Assembly (NCBI RefSeq): GCF_003254575.1
Contig: NZ_QJUA01000036.1
Location: 1 to 61,446, forward strand
From: Mycobacterium kyogaense
Lineage (GTDB): Bacteria > Actinomycetota > Actinomycetes > Mycobacteriales > Mycobacteriaceae
Direction: 5' to 3'
DNA length: 61,446 bases
Of this stretch, positions 49,446 through 57,758 are shown in pieces. A program made the position numbers and the translations under genes. Below the pieces are notes generated by a model. The model was not told the origin of the DNA, made no database searches, and saw nothing but the letters and a program-made list of their open reading frames with translations. How positions within the stretch are numbered: position 1 is the stretch's first letter; every line of letters starts with the position of its first letter.

Positions 49446-50819
49446 ATGGGCATCGACTACGAGAGCGTGGTGGAGCATCCGCTGCGTGACGTCTGGCAGT
49501 GGCATGCGCGACCGGGTGCGATGCGTCGCCTCGTTCCGCCCTGGCAGCCGATGACCGTGGTCTCCGAAGCGCAGTCCCTGGCCGACGGCGTGGCGGTGCT
49601 GGGTCTGCCGGGCGGTCTGCGCTGGGTGGCCCGCCATCAACCCGACGCGTACGTCGACGGTCACCGCTTCGTCGACGAGCTCTCCTCCGACGGCGTGACG
49701 TCCTGGCCGCCGCGTCTGGCCGGGCCGTGGCGGCACACCCACACGTTCGAGCAGGATGGTTCCGGCACGCGCATCCACGACCGCGTCGAGGCGGCGGTGC
49801 CCGCGGCATTTCTGCGCCCGATGTTCGCCTACCGGCATCGGCAGCTGATCGGCGACCTCGCGGCGCACCAGCGCGCCGAGGTGGCCGGCGTACAGCCGCT
49901 CACGGTCGCCGTCACCGGCGCGTCGGGACTGGTCGGTGCGGCTCTGTGCGCGTTCCTCACGACCGGCGGGCATCGGGTGATCCGGCTGGTGCGGCGGCCC
50001 ACGGGGAACGACACCGAGAACGCCGACGAACGTCAGTGGGATCCGGATGCCCCCGCCGCGGATCTGCTGCGGGGCGTCGATGCGGTCATCCATCTCGCGG
50101 GTGAATCGATCGCCGGTCGCTTCACCGACGCGCACCGAAAAGCCATCCGCAACAGTCGAATCGAGCCGACTCGCCGGCTCGCCGAAGTGGCTGCCACAAC
50201 CGACGGTGGCCCGTCGACGTTCATCTGCGCGTCGGCCATCGGCTACTACGGCTACGACCGGGGCGATGTCACGCTGACCGAGGACGCGTCACGCGGCGAC
50301 GGTTTCCTGGCCGAGGTGGTCACCGACTGGGAGGCCGCGACCGTGCCGGCCGCCGATGCCGGGCTGCGTGTCGTGCTCGTGCGCACCGGGATCGTGCAGG
50401 CCGCGGCGGGCGGGACGCTGAAGCTGCTGCGGCCGCTGTTCGCGGCGGGCCTGGGCGGGCGACTCGGCGACGGCAAGCAGTGGCTGTCGTGGATCGGGTT
50501 GGACGACCTCGTCGACGTCTACCACCGGGCGCTGTACGACTCCGAGCTCCACGGGCCCGTCAACGCGGTGGCGCCGGAGCCGGTGCGCAACACCGAGTAC
50601 ACGAAAGAGCTTGCGCGCGTGCTTCATCGGCCCGCGTTGCTGCCGGTGCCGAGTATCGGGCCCCGCGTCCTACTCGGGGCGCAGGGTGCCCGCGAACTCG
50701 CTGAGGCGAACCAGCGGGTACTGCCGACGAAGCTGCTCGCCGCAGGCCATCCGTTCCGGCATACCCACGTCGCCGAGGCGCTGGCCCATCAGCTGGGGCG
50801 CGATCTCCCCACCACGTGA
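49446..50819 (+). CDS. SRPBCC domain fused to an NAD(P)-dependent epimerase (SDR39U1/TIGR01777 type)
   Basis: A 457-aa fusion with GGGAGGG before the ATG. Residues about 1-145 are SRPBCC-like (YESVVEHPLRDVWQWHARPG ... HDRVEAAVPAAFLRPMFAYR); about 155-455 are an extended SDR with TVAVTGASGLVGAALCAFL, IHLAGESIAGRFTDAHRKAI, SAIGYYG (catalytic Tyr/Ser region) and a C-terminal DUF1731 (KELARVLHRPALLPVPSIGP). Both substrate and product are unknown; the SRPBCC part could present a hydrophobic ligand. It lies at the boundary where dcw synteny ends. Its last 31 bp overlap the convergent amidotransferase gene. Confidence 0.88.
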   Translation: MGIDYESVVEHPLRDVWQWHARPGAMRRLVPPWQPMTVVSEAQSLADGVAVLGLPGGLRWVARHQPDAYVDGHRFVDELSSDGVTSWPPRLAGPWRHTHTFEQDGSGTRIHDRVEAAVPAAFLRPMFAYRHRQLIGDLAAHQRAEVAGVQPLTVAVTGASGLVGAALCAFLTTGGHRVIRLVRRPTGNDTENADERQWDPDAPAADLLRGVDAVIHLAGESIAGRFTDAHRKAIRNSRIEPTRRLAEVAATTDGGPSTFICASAIGYYGYDRGDVTLTEDASRGDGFLAEVVTDWEAATVPAADAGLRVVLVRTGIVQAAAGGTLKLLRPLFAAGLGGRLGDGKQWLSWIGLDDLVDVYHRALYDSELHGPVNAVAPEPVRNTEYTKELARVLHRPALLPVPSIGPRVLLGAQGARELAEANQRVLPTKLLAAGHPFRHTHVAEALAHQLGRDLPTT

Positions 50820-51520
50820 GTGACGAACCCGGACACCAGCGCCCGGATTCGCGGGGCGACGTCACCGGCGAGATCGGTTGTGCGCTCAAGTAGTTGGTCG
50901 TGATCGAGGCCGGCGGCCGCGACGTCACCGTCGCGGTCGTCAGCCAGCCATCCCCGCAGCAGATCGGTGTCGATCTCGGGGTGGAACTGCAGGCCGAGCG
51001 CACGGCCGAGGACGAACGCCTGCGAGGCGTTCGGCGTTCGGGCCAGTTCGGTGGCGCCGGGTGGCAGCGTCCAGCGGTCGAAATGCCACTGGAACCACGG
51101 CCCGTTGGGCACGATGTCGGGGCGATCGCTGAGGACGTCGTACCAGCCGATCTCCGGCCGTGGGGAGCGCGCCACCGAGCCCCCGAAGGTCTGTGCCAGC
51201 AGCTGACCGCCGAAGCAGACGCCCAGCAGCGCAACCCCGGCGTCGGCGGCATCGCGCAGTAGCGCCATCTCGGCACCGACCCAGGTCTCGCGCAGTGCCT
51301 GGTCGTACACCGGCCACCGGGCGCCGAGCGGCACGATCACGTCGTATGCGGTCGGATCGGGGAAGGCGACCTCGACGGCGGGGGAGTCCACCTGGTCAGG
51401 GGGCACCACCTGGAAGTGCTCGACGTCGAAGCCGCTGTCGGTGAACGCCTCACCGAGGAGTGCCTCGGTGGCCATGTGCTCGTTGCGCAGAAACAGAACC
51501 TTTGGTGCCACGCCGGTCAT
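50789..51520 (-). CDS. Class I glutamine amidotransferase-like protein
   Basis: A 243-aa stand-alone GATase1 domain like the N-terminal part of GMP synthase. The nucleophile is C102 in LGVCFGGQLLA, the His/Glu of the triad H180 and E182 in LQFHPEID. ATG 51520 begins TGVAPKVLFLRNEH; the frame goes on to 51655, but that part crosses the divergent promoter region. No synthase domain or amide-acceptor gene is adjacent. Possible roles are hydrolysis of gamma-glutamyl compounds or amide transfer; unproven. Divergent from the GMC oxidoreductase. Confidence 0.85.
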   Translation of the reverse strand: MTGVAPKVLFLRNEHMATEALLGEAFTDSGFDVEHFQVVPPDQVDSPAVEVAFPDPTAYDVIVPLGARWPVYDQALRETWVGAEMALLRDAADAGVALLGVCFGGQLLAQTFGGSVARSPRPEIGWYDVLSDRPDIVPNGPWFQWHFDRWTLPPGATELARTPNASQAFVLGRALGLQFHPEIDTDLLRGWLADDRDGDVAAAGLDHDQLLERTTDLAGDVAPRIRALVSGFVTHVVGRSRPS

Positions 51521-51607
51521 TATCCAGCCTGACTCACGGCTATGCGGTGTTGACCCTTCCCCAGGGGGAGACATCACGGTGGTGGCGGGCAAACGCACGC
51601 GCAATGT

Positions 51608-51619
51608 GCAATATATTGC
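51608..51619. promoter_or_regulatory. AT-rich perfect palindrome, candidate operator
   Basis: GCAATATATTGC, a 12-bp perfect palindrome in very GC-rich surroundings, lies 72 bp before the GMC oxidoreductase start and 88 bp before the divergent amidotransferase start. It would suit a dimeric regulator such as the GntR protein encoded downstream. Confidence 0.45.
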
Positions 51620-51691
51620 TACTCGCCGGCGTTGTGCCCTCCGGTGGAACGCCAACGATCACACGACATCGAGATGAAGCGAGGGCACGTG

Positions 51692-53209
51692 ATGGAGAAC
51701 TACGACTACATCGTGGTCGGTGCGGGATCGGCAGGGTGCGTGCTCGCCGCGCGCCTGTCCGAGGATTCGGGTGTGCGCGTGCTGGTGCTGGAGTCCGGTG
51801 GTGAGGACAGCCACCCGCAGATCGCGACCCCGCCGTTGTGGCCCACCCTGTGGGGCAGCGTCGTCGACTACGCCTACGACACCGTCGCCCAGCGCGGCGG
51901 CCTGCGTCACGCATGGCCGCGCGGGCACACCCTCGGTGGCAGCGGCAGCATCAACGCAATGGTCTACCTGCGCGGACATCCGAGCGATTTCGACTACTGG
52001 GCTGCGCAAGGGTGTACGGGCTGGGATCACGCATCGGTGCTGCCGTACTTCATGCGGATGGAAAGCGTTCCGGCGGGCAATCCGGATCGTCGCGGGCGGG
52101 GCGGACCGCTGCGTCCGGCGCCGGTCGCCCGGGCGGAGGCCAACCCGCTGTCAGAGGTCTTCGTCCGCGCCGCCGCCGCTGCCGGCCATCCGGTTACCGC
52201 AGATTTCAACGGTGCGCAGTCCGACGGCGCGGGCTGGCATGACCTGTCGATCACCGATGGTCGACGGCAGAGTGCCGCGCTGGCGTATCTGCACCCGGCG
52301 CGAACCCGGAACAACCTCACGGTGGCGACGGGAGCGCGCACGCACCGACTCCTTTTTCGGGGAAACCGCTGCGTCGGTGTCGAATACCGGCAGGGTGGCC
52401 GCACGCACCGCGCTCATGCCGGCGCGGAGGTGATCCTGAGCGCCGGAGCGGTGGACTCGCCCCGATTGCTTCTGCTCTCGGGGGTGGGCCCGGCCGCCGA
52501 TCTGGCCGAGGTCGGAATCCCGGTCCACCACGATCTTCCCGGCGTCGGGCGCAACCTGCACGACCATCCCCTGTGCGGCGTGGTGTGCGAAGCCGCGCAA
52601 CCGATTCCGGCGGGTCGGACCAACCTCGCGGAGACCTCGATGACCTTCCGCAGCGATCCGTCCCTCGACGGCCCCGACATGCAGTTGATGTTCATTCACG
52701 TGCCATTCCATCCACCGCATCTGGCCGCGCCGGCCAACAGCTTCACCGTGGCCGTGACGATGGTGCCGGATTCCCGCGGAAGCATCCGGCTTGCGGGACC
52801 GGACCCGCAGACGCCGCCGCTGATCGACCCCGCCTACCTCGCCGAAGAATCGGACGTCGAGAGGATGCTGTACGGCCTGGACGTCGCGCGCCAGATCCTT
52901 GCCACGACACCGTTTCGTGACTGGCATGCGGGCGAAGTACTCCCCGGCGCCCCCGCGGTCGATCGGAAAGAGCTGCGCGACTACGTGTTCCGGGCCACCG
53001 GTACCTACTACCATCCGGTCGGCAGCTGCGCGATGGGCACCGGCGCCGAGGCGGTGGTCGATCCCGAGCTCGCCGTGCACGGGCTCGAGGGGCTGCGCAT
53101 CGCGGACGCGTCGATCATGCCGCGCATCGTCGGCGTGAACACGAACGCCGCGACCATGATGATCGCCGAGAAGGCGGCCGCGATGATCAAGGAGGCTGAC
53201 AGGGGCTGA
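51692..53209 (+). CDS. GMC-family FAD oxidoreductase (choline dehydrogenase-like)
   Basis: A 505-aa flavoenzyme. The FAD fold is YIVVGAGSAGCVLAARLSE, the GMC signature 1 is RGHTLGGSGSINAMVYLRG and signature 2 GAVDSPRLLLLSGVG; the active His is in YYHPVGSCAMG and the paired Asn in VNTNAATMMIAEKAA. It probably oxidises an alcohol; the substrate is not predictable. Of the in-frame ATGs (51674, 51692) I use 51692 because GAGGG lies 7 nt upstream and the FAD motif follows at once. The GntR gene starts 15 nt after its stop. Confidence 0.92.
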   Translation: MENYDYIVVGAGSAGCVLAARLSEDSGVRVLVLESGGEDSHPQIATPPLWPTLWGSVVDYAYDTVAQRGGLRHAWPRGHTLGGSGSINAMVYLRGHPSDFDYWAAQGCTGWDHASVLPYFMRMESVPAGNPDRRGRGGPLRPAPVARAEANPLSEVFVRAAAAAGHPVTADFNGAQSDGAGWHDLSITDGRRQSAALAYLHPARTRNNLTVATGARTHRLLFRGNRCVGVEYRQGGRTHRAHAGAEVILSAGAVDSPRLLLLSGVGPAADLAEVGIPVHHDLPGVGRNLHDHPLCGVVCEAAQPIPAGRTNLAETSMTFRSDPSLDGPDMQLMFIHVPFHPPHLAAPANSFTVAVTMVPDSRGSIRLAGPDPQTPPLIDPAYLAEESDVERMLYGLDVARQILATTPFRDWHAGEVLPGAPAVDRKELRDYVFRATGTYYHPVGSCAMGTGAEAVVDPELAVHGLEGLRIADASIMPRIVGVNTNAATMMIAEKAAAMIKEADRG

Positions 53210-53211
53210 TA

Positions 53212-53217
53212 TACGAT
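53212..53217 (+). promoter_or_regulatory. -10 element of a leaderless gntR promoter
   Basis: TACGAT (TANNNT) followed by 7 nt and ATG 53225. It lies directly after the GMC oxidoreductase stop, so the regulator has its own promoter. Confidence 0.55.
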
Positions 53218-53224
53218 ACTTCGC

Positions 53225-53896
53225 ATGCCGGTACCGGTCGAGCGAGGGAGACACCGCCGATCGCTGCTGCGTGAGCAGGCCTACGAGTCACTGCGCGACG
53301 CCATCGTCGACGGCACTCTGGCACCCGGAGAGAAGTTGCGCGATCCGGAACTTGAAGAGTGGCTGGGGGTCAGCCGGACGCCGATCCGGGAAGCACTGGC
53401 CCGGTTGGAAGCCTCGGGACTGGTGCACACGGTCCCTGGCCGGTCAACGGTGGTCTCGGCGATCGAAGATCGTGCGGTGCTCAACGCCCAGGACGTGGCG
53501 GCCGCAATGCATGCACTCGCGGTACGCACCGCGGTTCCGCTGATGGACAAGGCCGACTACACCCAGATGGCCAGGGCCAACGAGGATTTCGCAGCGGCTC
53601 TGGCGGCGGGGGATGCCGATGCGGCGATGCGCGCCGACGACGAGTTCCACGGGGTCGCGGTGCGCGCGAGCGCCAACCCGGTGATCGCCCAGGTCCTCGA
53701 CCAGGTGACCCCGGTGCTGCGGCGTCTGGAACACCTGCGGTTCTCGTCACTGTCGGGCCGGAACTCGATCGCCGAACACAAGCGGATCCTCGCGCTGTGC
53801 CGCAAGGGCGAGGCCGACGGCGCGGCCGCGGCGACCCAGCGCAACTGGCTGACGCTCTCGCAGGTGGTCGACGCGGCTCACCGAGCGAGCCGGTAG
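53225..53896 (+). CDS. GntR-family regulator, FCD (FadR-like) subfamily
   Basis: A 223-aa regulator. The N-terminal winged HTH is YESLRDAIVDGTLAPGEKLR, LEEWLGVSRTPIREALARLE, with the wing GLVHTVPGRSTVV. The C-terminal FCD domain (about 85-220) has DDEFHGVAVRASANPVI and EHKRILALC, carrying Asp/His that commonly bind a metal and an organic acid. It probably controls the upstream GMC oxidoreductase, perhaps at the palindrome at 51608-51619. Its last 19 bp overlap the convergent response regulator. Confidence 0.9.
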   Translation: MPVPVERGRHRRSLLREQAYESLRDAIVDGTLAPGEKLRDPELEEWLGVSRTPIREALARLEASGLVHTVPGRSTVVSAIEDRAVLNAQDVAAAMHALAVRTAVPLMDKADYTQMARANEDFAAALAAGDADAAMRADDEFHGVAVRASANPVIAQVLDQVTPVLRRLEHLRFSSLSGRNSIAEHKRILALCRKGEADGAAAATQRNWLTLSQVVDAAHRASR

Positions 53897-54546
53897 CGCC
53901 GCTCCGGGCGACCCACGCCGTATTGCAGCCGCAGCTCCACCGTCCCGGTGTTCAGGTAATGCTCGAGGTAGCGTCGCGCGCTGACCCGCGAAATGCCCAC
54001 CACATCAGCGCATTCGGCGGCGGAGACCTCACCGGCGTCGCGCACCGCGGCCAGGACCAGCTCGCCGGTCTCCGCGCCGAGGCCCTTCGGCAGCACCTTC
54101 GCGGCGGGGGTTGCCGCTGGGCCGCCGAACAGCGAATCGATCAGCGACTGGTCCACCCCGGCCGCGGATTCCAGTGCATCGGCGCGTGTTGCGAACGCGA
54201 GCAGCTTGGTCTGCAGCTGATCGAACTCGAAGGGCTTGATCAGGTAGTCGGCGGCACCGCCGTCCAGCGCGCCACTGACGGTGTCGAGTTCGCGCGCCGC
54301 GGTGATCATGATGACCCCGACCCTGTCGCCGTCGGCTCGCAGCCGCTGCAGCACCTCCAGGCCGGTCATGTCCGGCAGGTAGACATCGAGCAAGATCAGG
54401 TCGGGGCCGAGTTCACGCGCGGCGGTCAGCGCCTCGCCGCCGGTGCGCGCGACTCCGACGACTCGGTAGCCGTCCACCCGCTCGACGAAGCGGCGGTGGA
54501 TCTCGGCGACCATGAAGTCGTCGTCGACGACCAGCACGTCACGCAT
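53878..54546 (-). CDS. CitB/DpiA-type response regulator
   Basis: A 222-aa two-component regulator. The receiver has DVLVVDDDFMV (acid pocket), the phosphorylated D54 in LILLDVYLPDM, the Thr in MITAARE and K104 in DYLIKPFEFDQ. The C-terminal part has a winged-helix type HTH, VSAAECADVVGISRVSARRY, as in DctR/CitB proteins that answer to citrate or C4-dicarboxylates. ATG 54546 overlaps the kinase stop by 8 bp, so the pair is translationally coupled; a longer frame to 54681 lies wholly inside the kinase gene. Confidence 0.92.
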   Translation of the reverse strand: MRDVLVVDDDFMVAEIHRRFVERVDGYRVVGVARTGGEALTAARELGPDLILLDVYLPDMTGLEVLQRLRADGDRVGVIMITAARELDTVSGALDGGAADYLIKPFEFDQLQTKLLAFATRADALESAAGVDQSLIDSLFGGPAATPAAKVLPKGLGAETGELVLAAVRDAGEVSAAECADVVGISRVSARRYLEHYLNTGTVELRLQYGVGRPERRYRLAR

Positions 54547-56194
54547 CGGTGCGGACCCCCTGCAGGCGCACGGTGAACTCGGCGCCGCCGTCGGGAACAT
54601 TGCTGACGCCGACGGTTCCGCCGTGCGCGGCGGTGACCAGGCGCACCAGAGCCAGGCCGATACCGCGTCCACCGGGGACATCGGGTTTCGAGGTGACCCC
54701 GCGGGCGAAGATCGCTTCCCGAAGGTGTTCGGGCACTCCGGGTCCGCTGTCGCGCACGATGATCTCCAGTCCGTCGCTGTCGTCGATCTCCACCGTCACA
54801 CCGGGCTCTGGTGCTCCGACCGACACGTCGACCGCGTTGTCGATCAGGTTGCCCAGCAGCGTGATCACATCGGTGGCCAGTGCGGGGTCCAGCGGTGCCA
54901 GGTGTGATTCCGGCGCCAGCGCGAGCGCGACTCCGCTCTCGGCGGCCAGTGAGGTTTTCGCGATCAGTAGTGCCGCCACCGCGGGGTCCGAAATGCGTTG
55001 CGTCACCGCGTCGCTGATCTCCGCCCGGCGGCGAGTCAACGTGCCGACGAGGTCACGCACGGCGTCGTACTCGCCGAGCTGGACCAGGCCCGAGATCGTG
55101 TGCAGCTGGTTGGCGAATTCATGGGTCTGCGCCCGCAGCGTGTCGGTGACGCTCTTGTGAGAGGACAGCTGCCCCTGCAGCGCAGCGAGTTCGGTGCTGT
55201 CACGCATCGTGGTCACCGTACCGATCCGCTCGCCGCCGCTGGTGGCGGCGCGACGACTCAACGCCAGAACTCGTGTCCTGGTCGCGATCACTCGATCTTC
55301 TGCGGATCGGCTCGCGCCGCCCGGGATCAGCAGCGCCACCACCGCAGGGTCGATCCCCACCCGGTCGACCCGCTTGCCGACCGCGTCGGCGCCCACCCCG
55401 AGCAACTCCTGCGCGCTGTCGTTGAGGACGGTGATCTCACCGTCGTTGTTGACCGCGATCACGCCTTCTCGAATGCTGTGCAGCAACGCTTCCCGGTGAT
55501 CGGCGAGGCTCGCGATCTCCGTCACCTCCAGGCCGCGGGTGTGCCGCTTGATCCGGCGGGACAGCAGATAGGAGGCGATCAGGCCGAGTCCGGCGCCGAG
55601 GCCGAGGTAGATCAGCAGCCGTTCCCCCGCGCCGGACAGCAGCGCCCACACCGACGGATAGCCTTCGCTGACCGAGGCGACGGCCAATACGTCACCGTCG
55701 GGGGACAGGATCGGCACCTGCCCGACCAGGCTGTGCCTGCCGTCGACGTCCGCGTCGCCGTACCAGGCCCGGCCTTCGTCGGCGCGGCTCGGCCCGAGAT
55801 CCACCCGAGCCCCGACTCGCGAGGGAGCCGAGGACACCCACACCGTGCCGTCCGGGGCGAGGATCTCGGCCAGTGTGGCGCCCGAGAGGGCGACGGCGCG
55901 GTCGACCTCGGGAGCCAGGATGCGGCTGGCGAACGGATCCGCAGGCGCGCGCTCGATGCGTTCCCGCACGATGGGGGTGGAGGCCATGTTCTCGGCCACT
56001 GCGATCATCCTGGTTCCGCGCGCCTCCCGGAATTCGCTGGTCGACTGGGCCACCGAGACCGCGGCGACCGCGATCAGCACGACCGCGACGACCATCAGCT
56101 GAAACGCCAGGAATTGCGCGGCGAGGCTGCGGGCTAGCGGGATGTTCTTAATGACCAGAATTTCCTTTGCGTTCTTATGCGTGACCTGAGTCAC
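54539..56194 (-). CDS. CitA/DcuS-type sensor histidine kinase
   Basis: A membrane kinase, 551 aa from GTG 56194. A first helix (FLAFQLMVVAVVLIAVAAVS), a periplasmic sensor of about 140 residues with the CitA/DcuS pattern (ILAPDGTVWVSSAPSRVG), a second helix, a PAS domain (ALLHSIREGVIAVNNDGEIT) and then the kinase: H box THEFANQLHTISGLVQLGEY, N box GNLIDNAVDV, G boxes DSGPGVPEH and GGRGIGLALV. Such sensors bind di- or tricarboxylates. The start is uncertain: no ATG lies near; GTG 56194 has no ribosome site, while AAAGGAAA would fit an ATT at 56152. Divergent from tctC by 50 bp. Confidence 0.9.
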   Translation of the reverse strand: MTQVTHKNAKEILVIKNIPLARSLAAQFLAFQLMVVAVVLIAVAAVSVAQSTSEFREARGTRMIAVAENMASTPIVRERIERAPADPFASRILAPEVDRAVALSGATLAEILAPDGTVWVSSAPSRVGARVDLGPSRADEGRAWYGDADVDGRHSLVGQVPILSPDGDVLAVASVSEGYPSVWALLSGAGERLLIYLGLGAGLGLIASYLLSRRIKRHTRGLEVTEIASLADHREALLHSIREGVIAVNNDGEITVLNDSAQELLGVGADAVGKRVDRVGIDPAVVALLIPGGASRSAEDRVIATRTRVLALSRRAATSGGERIGTVTTMRDSTELAALQGQLSSHKSVTDTLRAQTHEFANQLHTISGLVQLGEYDAVRDLVGTLTRRRAEISDAVTQRISDPAVAALLIAKTSLAAESGVALALAPESHLAPLDPALATDVITLLGNLIDNAVDVSVGAPEPGVTVEIDDSDGLEIIVRDSGPGVPEHLREAIFARGVTSKPDVPGGRGIGLALVRLVTAAHGGTVGVSNVPDGGAEFTVRLQGVRTDA

Positions 56195-56244
56195 TGCCGG
56201 GGTCCAGTATTGCTGAGCATCACAATCAATTGATGGGGGACGAC

Positions 56245-57234
56245 ATGTTCGCATCGGGCCGGCGCACGCCGGTCGCCGGCATCGTCCTCGCCATGATCGC
56301 CGCACTGCTGCTCTCAGCGTGCGGTGTGACCCGCGGCGAGGACTCTGGGCTGCACCGGCTCCGCATGATGGTGCCCAACAGCCCGGGCGGCGGATACGAC
56401 CTGACTGCACGCACCGCGGTCAAGGTCATGGAAGACGAGAAGATCACCGGCCGCGTCGAGGTCTTCAACGTGATCGGCGCCGGCGGCACCGTCGCGATGG
56501 CCCGGCTGATCAACGAAAAAGGCAATGGCGACCTGATGATGATGATGGGTCTTGGGGTGGTGGGCGCGACGTTCACCAATGGCTCGAAGGCCCGCGCCTC
56601 CAACGCCACGGCGCTGGCCAAGATGGTGGAGGAGCAGGAAGGCATCCTGGTTCCGGCGTCCTCACCGTTCAAGACCGTCGCCGATTTCATCGCGGCGTGG
56701 AAGGCCGATCCGGCCAAGATCACCGTCGGCGGCGGCTCGAACCCGGGCGGTCCTGACCATCTGTTCCCGATGGAGACCGCCAAGGCGGCCGGCGTCGATC
56801 CGACGAAGGTCAACTACGTGTCCTACGACGGCGGTGGTGATCTGCTGACGGCGCTGCTGGGCAACAAGATCGCCGCGGGCACGTCCGGTCTCGGCGAGTA
56901 CGTCGATCAGATCGAATCGGGTCAGGTGCGGGTGCTCGCAGTGTCGGGTGACGAGCGGGTGGAGGGTGTCGACGCACCCACGCTGAAGGAGGCGGGGATC
57001 GACCTGACCTTCACCAACTGGCGCGGAGTGCTTGCCCCGCCGGATATTTCCGACGAGGACCGGGACGCGATGATCAAGGTGCTGGAAGAGATGCATGCCA
57101 CCGACGCCTGGAAAGAGGCGCTGGTGAAGAACGGGTGGACCGACGCCTTCATGACCGGGCAGCCGTTCGAGGACTTCCTCGAAGAGCAGGACCGGCGGGT
57201 GGAGACGACGCTGACGGATCTGGGGCTGGTATGA
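56245..57234 (+). CDS. tctC: TctC-like solute-binding lipoprotein of a tripartite tricarboxylate transporter
   Basis: A 329-aa lipoprotein: signal FASGRRTPVAGIVLAMIAAL with lipobox LLSAC, then the two-lobed TctC/Bug fold (LRMMVPNSPGGGYDLTARTA, NVIGAGGTVAMARLI, GGGSNPGGPDHLFPMETAKA). These proteins bind carboxylates through helix dipoles, so citrate or a related acid is likely. ATG 56245 has GGGGGA 4 nt upstream; ATG 56233 and TTG 56230 would add four or five residues. It is the first gene of a coupled operon tctC-tctB-tctA-usp. Confidence 0.9.
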   Translation: MFASGRRTPVAGIVLAMIAALLLSACGVTRGEDSGLHRLRMMVPNSPGGGYDLTARTAVKVMEDEKITGRVEVFNVIGAGGTVAMARLINEKGNGDLMMMMGLGVVGATFTNGSKARASNATALAKMVEEQEGILVPASSPFKTVADFIAAWKADPAKITVGGGSNPGGPDHLFPMETAKAAGVDPTKVNYVSYDGGGDLLTALLGNKIAAGTSGLGEYVDQIESGQVRVLAVSGDERVEGVDAPTLKEAGIDLTFTNWRGVLAPPDISDEDRDAMIKVLEEMHATDAWKEALVKNGWTDAFMTGQPFEDFLEEQDRRVETTLTDLGLV

Positions 57235-57758
57235 GCGACACCGGACAGACAGAACAGAACACGACAGCGCCGGCCCGCCCGGACTACGCGCAGTACGTCG
57301 TCTGCGCGGTGATGGTGGTCGTCGGCGCATTCCTCGTCTTCAACGGCGTGACGATGCCCGGCGGTTACGCGAAGGTCGATCCCGTTGGGCCCCGGCTCTT
57401 CCCGATCGCCATCGGGATCGGGCTGCTGGTGATGGCGGTGGTGCTGGCCATCGCCATTCCCCGCGGGTCCCGCGGTGAAGCCGATGCGGGCGAGGACATC
57501 GACCCGGACATGCCCAGCGACTGGCGTACGGTCGGGCTGCTCGTCGGTCTCTTCATCCTGCTGATCCTGCTGGTGCAGCCGCTCGGCTGGGCGATCGCCG
57601 GCGCCCTGTTCTTCGCCGGGTGCGCCACCGTGCTCGGCAGCAAGCATTACGTGCGCAACATCGCGATCGGTGCCGTGCTGGCCGTCGCCAGCTTCTACGC
57701 GTTCTACTCCGGGCTCGGAATCCCGCTGCCCGCAGGCGTTTTGGATGGGATTCTGTAA
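57231..57758 (+). CDS. tctB: TctB-like small membrane subunit of the tricarboxylate transporter
   Basis: A 175-aa protein with four hydrophobic segments: VVCAVMVVVGAFLVFNGVTM, LFPIAIGIGLLVMAVVLAIA, TVGLLVGLFILLILLVQPLG and a last one with IAIGAVLAVASFYAFYSGLG. This is the TctB layout. Its start overlaps the tctC stop (ATGA), and its TAA touches the tctA ATG with no gap. Confidence 0.88.
   Translation: MSDTGQTEQNTTAPARPDYAQYVVCAVMVVVGAFLVFNGVTMPGGYAKVDPVGPRLFPIAIGIGLLVMAVVLAIAIPRGSRGEADAGEDIDPDMPSDWRTVGLLVGLFILLILLVQPLGWAIAGALFFAGCATVLGSKHYVRNIAIGAVLAVASFYAFYSGLGIPLPAGVLDGIL

Noticed and set aside
56230..57330. Antisense frames opposite the tctC gene
   Set aside because: No recognisable domain, and the sense gene has a lipobox and family motifs.
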